Positions 59,874-64,000 of a stretch of 64,000 bases of DNA are shown here, in pieces. The DNA is from JACCVG01 sp963790245 (lineage in GTDB: Bacteria; Actinomycetota; Thermoleophilia; Solirubrobacterales; Thermoleophilaceae), in the NCBI GenBank assembly GCA_963790245.1, contig CAWBNP010000002.1:1178001-1242000 (forward strand), read 5' to 3'. The notes beneath the pieces are model-generated. The model searched no databases and was not told the DNA's origin. It saw only the letters and a list, made by a program, of their open reading frames with translations. Made by a program: the position numbers and the translations under genes. Within the stretch, counting starts at the first letter, position 1, and the number at the start of each line of letters is the position of its first letter.

Positions 59874-59879
59874 ATCGTA
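59874..59879 (-). promoter_or_regulatory. -10-like TACGAT box, leaderless layout
   Basis: TACGAT on the minus strand ends 6 nt before ATG 59867 of the BVMO gene. Confidence 0.45.
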
Positions 59880-60035
59880 GAGGCCCGGCGGCCTCGCGAT
59901 CATTGGGGCTCGTCTGCGAGCTGCGCGCCGGGGAGCCCTTCGTTTGCAAGATCTCGCCCAGCAAGCGGAGATCCGCGGGCGAGCCAATACCGTGCCCGGA
60001 ACGCCCGGGGCTCGTGTTCGCCCGGGCAGCTCGCT

Positions 60036-61181
60036 ATGCCGCCACGTCTCCGTCAACTCCCCCTGCTCGCGCTGCTCCTGTGGTGCGCGCTCGCCGTCGG
60101 CGCGAGCTCTCTCGCCCACGGTCAGGCTGAGCTCGCCGGCAAGCGCGCGGCCGCCGAGGATTTGCGCGCCTCGGTGCAGGCCGAGACGCGTCGCATCGCG
60201 GAGACGCGCGCGGGCGTCGCCGATGCCGAGCAGCAACTGGCCGCGCTCACCGCGCGGGCCGGCGAGCGGCAGGCGAAGCTCGACGAGGCCCAAGACGAGC
60301 TCGTGCGCCTGCGCGTCCGACTGACGCGGCTCGAGCAGCGCGAGGCGAAGTCCAAGGAAGCGCTCGCATCGAACCTCGTGGCCGCCTACAAGTCCGATGA
60401 CGTCGACATTCTGACCGTCGTCCTGCGTTCGAACGGATTCGAGGATCTGCTCGCACGATTCGAGTACCTCGAGCGCGTCGCGGAGCAGAACACGGAGACG
60501 ATCGACACGACGCGTGAGGCCGAGGCGGCGGTCGGGCAGCAGAGCGCGGTCGTCGAGAAGCAGCGCGCCCGCTACAGCGAGCTCGCACGGGCAGCGATCG
60601 AGGATCGTGACCGCGCCGCGGTGCTGCGCAGCGCCCTGCTGACACGCGAGGCCAACCAGCTCGCCGACCGGCGCGGCGCCGCCGGGCGATTGGCGGACGT
60701 TCGTCGCGACATCGGTCGGATCGAGCGCGAGCAGACGCTCGCCGCGCGTGGCGCCCAGTCGGTCACGACGGCCGCGGCGGACGCGCCGGAGGTCTCGGCT
60801 CCAAAGATTTCAGGCTCGAGCGATGCCGACGCACTGGTCGCAAAGGTCGTCGACGCCGCGAGCGAGATCGCAACGACCCCGTACGTCTACGGCGGAGGGC
60901 ACGGAAGCAACTCCGGCGGCTACGACTGCTCCGGCTCGATCAGCTACGCGCTCGCCGCGGCAGGGCTGCTCTCGACACCGCTTGACTCGAGCGGCTTCAT
61001 GAGCTGGGGCGAATCGGGCGCCGGCGAGCGGATCACGATCTACGCCAATCCCGGCCACGCCTTCATGGTCATCGACGGCCGCCGCTTTGACACGAGCGCG
61101 CTCTCAGGGGGCGGCACGCGCTGGACCTCGGAAATGCGCAGCACCGGGGGATACGTCGCGCGTCACCCCCGCGGACTCTGA
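60036..61181 (+). CDS. Secreted NlpC/P60 hydrolase with N-terminal coiled coil
   Basis: The start is ATG 60036 (381 residues). A signal peptide (about 1-29, ending AHGQA) precedes a long coiled-coil region (about 30-245, heptads of Ala/Glu/Arg, e.g. AAEDLRASVQAETRRIAET) like that of RipA/FtsX-partner hydrolases. The NlpC/P60 domain (about 270-375) has the nucleophile Cys in YDCSGSISYAL and the His in NPGHAFMVIDG. It cleaves peptidoglycan stem peptides; the coiled coil may hold it inactive. Confidence 0.88.
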   Translation: MPPRLRQLPLLALLLWCALAVGASSLAHGQAELAGKRAAAEDLRASVQAETRRIAETRAGVADAEQQLAALTARAGERQAKLDEAQDELVRLRVRLTRLEQREAKSKEALASNLVAAYKSDDVDILTVVLRSNGFEDLLARFEYLERVAEQNTETIDTTREAEAAVGQQSAVVEKQRARYSELARAAIEDRDRAAVLRSALLTREANQLADRRGAAGRLADVRRDIGRIEREQTLAARGAQSVTTAAADAPEVSAPKISGSSDADALVAKVVDAASEIATTPYVYGGGHGSNSGGYDCSGSISYALAAAGLLSTPLDSSGFMSWGESGAGERITIYANPGHAFMVIDGRRFDTSALSGGGTRWTSEMRSTGGYVARHPRGL

Positions 61182-61262
61182 TCACGGGCTGAGCGGCGGT
61201 CTGGCCCCCGCTGCTCTTGACGCGCCCGGATCCCCTGTGGGAAGGTCTGCCAGGGATACAGG

Positions 61263-62048
61263 ATGAGCATCGGAGCCGGCGTCGCCGCAAGTCCACGAGG
61301 TCGCGAATCTTTCGCGTTGCGAGTAGGTGTGCCCGTCGCCCTGGTGGCAATCGCGGCGGCAGGGTGGTGGTGGTCGGCACGCGTCGCCGCTGAGATGTCA
61401 GGTCCGGCGATGGGCCAGATGGACGGGATGGCTGAGGCGATGTCGCTCGGCGCGTTCGTTATCGCGTGGGTGGCGATGATGGCCGCGATGATGCTGCCGG
61501 CCGTCCTGCCCGTGGTGAAGCTCTACGCCCGCGCAGCCGGGCGCGGCACCGTCGCGCCGGTCCCGTTCTTCGTCGCCGGCTACCTCGCGCTCTGGACGGT
61601 GGCAGCACTCCCCGCCTACGTCGCATGGCAGGAGCTGGCGATGCCGCTCGCGGAGGGCCGTCCGTGGGCGGTGGCGATCGCCGGGATCACGCTGCTGCTG
61701 GCCGGGGTCTGGCAGCTAACCCCGATGAAGTCGGTTTGCCTGCGCCACTGCCGCTCCCCGATCGGGTTCTTCATGCGGTCCAAGGGCCGCCCCGGCGGTG
61801 CGGCCGGCGCCTTTCGGATGGGTGTCGCCCACGGCGGATTCTGTCTCGGGTGCTGCTGGGCGCTGTTCGCCGTCCTCGTCATCGCCGCAGGCATGAGCCT
61901 GGTCTGGCTCGTCGTGTTCACCTTTCTGATCGTGCTCGAGAAGACGGCCCCGGCCGGGGAGCGAATTGCGCTCGGCGCCGGGGTCGTGCTCGCCGTCCTC
62001 GGGGTCGGCCTGCTGCTCGAGCCTTCCCTGATAAACGCCATCACATAG
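61263..62048 (+). CDS. DUF2182 membrane protein, partner of DUF1326
   Basis: This 261-residue protein has about six membrane helices and the DUF2182 pattern: a Met-rich WVAMMAAMMLPAVLP, then 'WQLTPMKSVCLRHCRSP' and VAHGGFCLGCCWALF with paired cysteines that could bind a metal. It precedes the DUF1326 gene by 9 bp. The two families are frequently neighbours. They may form a metal-handling membrane complex, but no function is established. Confidence 0.87.
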   Translation: MSIGAGVAASPRGRESFALRVGVPVALVAIAAAGWWWSARVAAEMSGPAMGQMDGMAEAMSLGAFVIAWVAMMAAMMLPAVLPVVKLYARAAGRGTVAPVPFFVAGYLALWTVAALPAYVAWQELAMPLAEGRPWAVAIAGITLLLAGVWQLTPMKSVCLRHCRSPIGFFMRSKGRPGGAAGAFRMGVAHGGFCLGCCWALFAVLVIAAGMSLVWLVVFTFLIVLEKTAPAGERIALGAGVVLAVLGVGLLLEPSLINAIT

Positions 62049-62057
62049 GAGGGCACC

Positions 62058-62690
62058 GTGTCCATCACCGAAACCGCGACCGCTTGGCAGATGAAGGGCA
62101 TCGGCTACGAGTTCTGCAACTGCCAGCCGGGATGCACCTGCAACTTCAACGGGTTCCCGACCTCAGCGGACGGTAGCTGCAAGGCCGCCGTCCTAAACCG
62201 GGTCACCGAAGGCCACTGCGGCGACGTCGACCTCTCGGGCATCAACGCGCTCGCCCTGCTCGATTGGCCCCAGGCGATCCACGACGGCGGCGGCAAGGCC
62301 GTCTTCGTCGTCCCGCCCGAGGTCACCGACGAGCAGTTGGACGCACTGGCGAAGATCTACACCGGCCAGCTCGGCGGGATGCCCTGGGAGATCCTCGGGA
62401 CGACCTACGAGGTGGCCGGAGTCGTGCGCGCACCGATCGAGTTCAACCACGACGGCATGCACAGCAGTTTCTCTGTTCCCGGAGTCGGCGAGGCAAAGGG
62501 GACGACCCTGAAGAACCCCGTCACCGGCGAGGACCACCTCGTCTCGATCGTCCTCGACCAGGGGTTCATCTGGGAGCGTGGCGAATGCGGCCAGGGCACC
62601 TTCGACGTAGAGGCCGAGGGAATACAGATCGCCTTCGAGGACAGCAACTGGATCCTCTACGACTTCGACTGGAGCAACGCCGGGGGCTGA
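62058..62690 (+). CDS. DUF1326 protein
   Basis: This 210-residue protein starts at GTG 62058 after an AGGAGG site. Its N-terminus is Cys-rich (YEFCNCQPGCTCNFNGFP, then SCKAAV and EGHCGDV), a hallmark of DUF1326. The rest is beta-rich ('NWILYDFDWSNAGG' at the C-terminus). No signal peptide. Coupled to the DUF2182 membrane protein, it may load or sense a metal on the cytoplasmic side. Confidence 0.88.
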   Translation: MSITETATAWQMKGIGYEFCNCQPGCTCNFNGFPTSADGSCKAAVLNRVTEGHCGDVDLSGINALALLDWPQAIHDGGGKAVFVVPPEVTDEQLDALAKIYTGQLGGMPWEILGTTYEVAGVVRAPIEFNHDGMHSSFSVPGVGEAKGTTLKNPVTGEDHLVSIVLDQGFIWERGECGQGTFDVEAEGIQIAFEDSNWILYDFDWSNAGG

Positions 62691-62708
62691 TCTCGACCCG
62701 GCTACCGG

Positions 62709-64000
62709 CTAGGTCATCCCCTCCTGCTTGCCGCCCGGCATGAAACGGGTCGCGATGAACCCGGCTGCCATGAAGCCCGCGGCCACGTAATAGGCCAGCT
62801 CCATCGCGTTGGCGAAGCTCTGCGTTCCCTCCGCGCCACCGACGTCGGTCGCCCCGGCGATGATCGTGCCCATTACGGCGACGCCGATCGCCGAGCCGAA
62901 GTTCCGGAAGGTCTGATTCACGCCCGAGGCCTGGCCGCGCAACTCCTCGGGCAGCCGGTTGAGCGCATCTGTGTTGAGCGGCGAGAGAATCAGGCCGAAG
63001 GCGGCTCCGGTCATGATCATCCCGATCGTCGTGTTGTTGCCGCCTTGGGATATGACGTCCATCTCCTGGGCCCAGACGATCAGGCCAATCGTGCCGAACA
63101 GGAAGCCGCGTGCCACCGGCCGCTTGGCTCCCCCTTCGTCCATCCAGCCGCCGCCGATCCGGGCAGCGACGAAGTAGCCGATGAACATCGTCAGGATCGA
63201 GAAGCCGGCCTCGGTCGGTGGCTGCTTGGCGACGACCTGGAAGTAGATGCTCCCGAAGAAGAAGACGCCGAGCCAGGGCCCGAAGACCAGGAAGGTCATC
63301 AGGTTGTCCAGCGCGAAGGCGCGGTTGGCGAACAGGCCCTTGACGTCGATCAGGGGGCTCGCTACACGACCCTCTACCCGCAGGAAGGCAACGAGCAGGA
63401 TCAGGCCCGCGACGATCGAGCCGATCGTTGCCGGATCGGTCCAGCCCCATGCCGTCGACTGCTGGATGCCGAGCACGGTCAGACCCATGCCCGCCACCAG
63501 CAGGAACGCCCCCGCCCAGTCGATCTTCGCGGGCCGGGCCTCGTTCGGGAACTTGACGAAGTAGAGCTCGGTCAGGGCGAGCACGGCAACCGGAACGTTG
63601 ATCCAGAAGATCGCCCGCCAGGTCCAGAACTCGGTCAGGTAGGAGCCGGCGATCGGTCCCAGTGCCGTGAACAGGCCGGCGACGATGAAGAACGTGGCGA
63701 CGCCCTTGCCCCGCTGATCGGTCGGGAACGCATTGAGGACGAGGACCGTGGCCGATGGGATCAACAGCGCTCCACCGAGGCCCTGGAGCACCCGGAAGCC
63801 GATCAGCCAGGCTTCGGCGTAGCCGCCGTCAGGCACGAGGCCGCAGATCAGCGAGCTGGCCGCGAACACCACGATGCCGATCCTCACGATCCGCCGGTGG
63901 CCCATGATGTCGCCGAGCCGCCCGCCGAGGGCGACGAAGGCCGCCGTGGACAGTGCGTATCCAGTCACCAGCCACTGGACACCGGTTTCGGAGAGGCCGA
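62709..64000 (-). CDS. MFS transporter (DHA2/EmrB-like), N-terminus outside window
   Basis: The frame is open to the window edge at 64000, so the N-terminal end is missing; 430 residues are visible. Motif A-like 'GGRLGDIMGHRRIVRIG' and the motif C region (FTALGPIAGSYLTEF) mark a 12-14 helix drug:H+ antiporter of the DHA2 group. About 11 helices are visible. It probably exports a toxic organic compound; the substrate is unknown. Confidence 0.9.
   Translation of the reverse strand, partial: GLSETGVQWLVTGYALSTAAFVALGGRLGDIMGHRRIVRIGIVVFAASSLICGLVPDGGYAEAWLIGFRVLQGLGGALLIPSATVLVLNAFPTDQRGKGVATFFIVAGLFTALGPIAGSYLTEFWTWRAIFWINVPVAVLALTELYFVKFPNEARPAKIDWAGAFLLVAGMGLTVLGIQQSTAWGWTDPATIGSIVAGLILLVAFLRVEGRVASPLIDVKGLFANRAFALDNLMTFLVFGPWLGVFFFGSIYFQVVAKQPPTEAGFSILTMFIGYFVAARIGGGWMDEGGAKRPVARGFLFGTIGLIVWAQEMDVISQGGNNTTIGMIMTGAAFGLILSPLNTDALNRLPEELRGQASGVNQTFRNFGSAIGVAVMGTIIAGATDVGGAEGTQSFANAMELAYYVAAGFMAAGFIATRFMPGGKQEGMT

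Overview
The window is high-G+C DNA (roughly two thirds G+C by eye), gene-dense, with many GTG starts and many 4-bp gene overlaps. The gene content points to an actinobacterium, and most likely to the Thermoleophilia/Solirubrobacterales group: a canonical yrbE-yrbE-six-Mce operon, a DUF6458 membrane protein, a secreted protein with 10-residue NSV/GGDIK repeats, a PucR-type regulator, and a DUF2182/DUF1326 pair. The taxonomic placement is inference from family content only. No phage, insertion sequence, CRISPR array or ribosomal RNA was seen, and no stretch over 300 bases lacks a gene.

Layout. 1-9.5 kb: a lipid-import type mce operon (two MlaE/YrbE permeases, the first cut by the window edge, then six MlaD-domain Mce proteins), all tightly overlapped. 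9.6-14.2 kb: two methyltransferases, a hotdog thioesterase, a secreted RTX-repeat protein coupled to a small lipoprotein, and a TetR/DUF2867 divergent pair with two tandem operators. 14.2-16.5 kb: an FMN alpha-hydroxyacid oxidase translationally coupled to a Tat-exported, catalytically degenerate paralogue. 16.6-21.5 kb: a fatty-acid desaturase with its flavin/2Fe-2S reductase, a divergent TetR and a class III adenylate cyclase. 21.5-25.3 kb: a secreted PI-PLC-like protein, an ArsR/AHSA1 pair and a glycine-rich secreted protein, then tRNA-Ser(CGA).

25.6-33 kb: a beta-lactamase-fold hydrolase, an SRPBCC protein, a usp-tadA-gluQ operon (the last two act on tRNA wobble positions), a 33-residue membrane microprotein, a DJ-1/PfpI protein, a zinc alcohol dehydrogenase and a secreted sulfatase. 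32.7-41.4 kb: a PucR regulator with an SDR, an AEC transporter, ferritin, an acyltransferase, a 45-codon leader ORF coupled to a ROK kinase, a GH25-fold secreted protein with altered active site, DUF445 and DUF1295 membrane proteins. 41.4-46.6 kb: acyl-CoA type enzymes (thiolase-like protein and two related crotonases with unusual active sites), a thioredoxin-fold protein and a CFA-synthase-like methyltransferase.

46.7-64 kb: a large secreted amidohydrolase, DUF6458, a polysaccharide deacetylase, a sortase-fold protein lacking the catalytic His and Cys, an ABC1/UbiB kinase, the repeat protein, a DUF4333 lipoprotein, tRNA-Ser(UGA), a TetR with paired operators facing yceI and an FMN reductase, a 47-bp AT-rich inverted repeat, a cupredoxin, a second desaturase, a Baeyer-Villiger-type monooxygenase, an NlpC/P60 coiled-coil hydrolase, a DUF2182-DUF1326 pair and a partial MFS exporter.

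Two themes run across the window. First, at least 17 start codons lie 4-9 nt downstream of a TAnnnT box, which is the layout expected of leaderless transcripts. Second, several secreted or envelope proteins keep a recognisable enzyme fold but have lost textbook catalytic residues (alpha-hydroxyacid oxidase paralogue, sortase, GH25), which suggests binding or scaffold roles at the cell surface.
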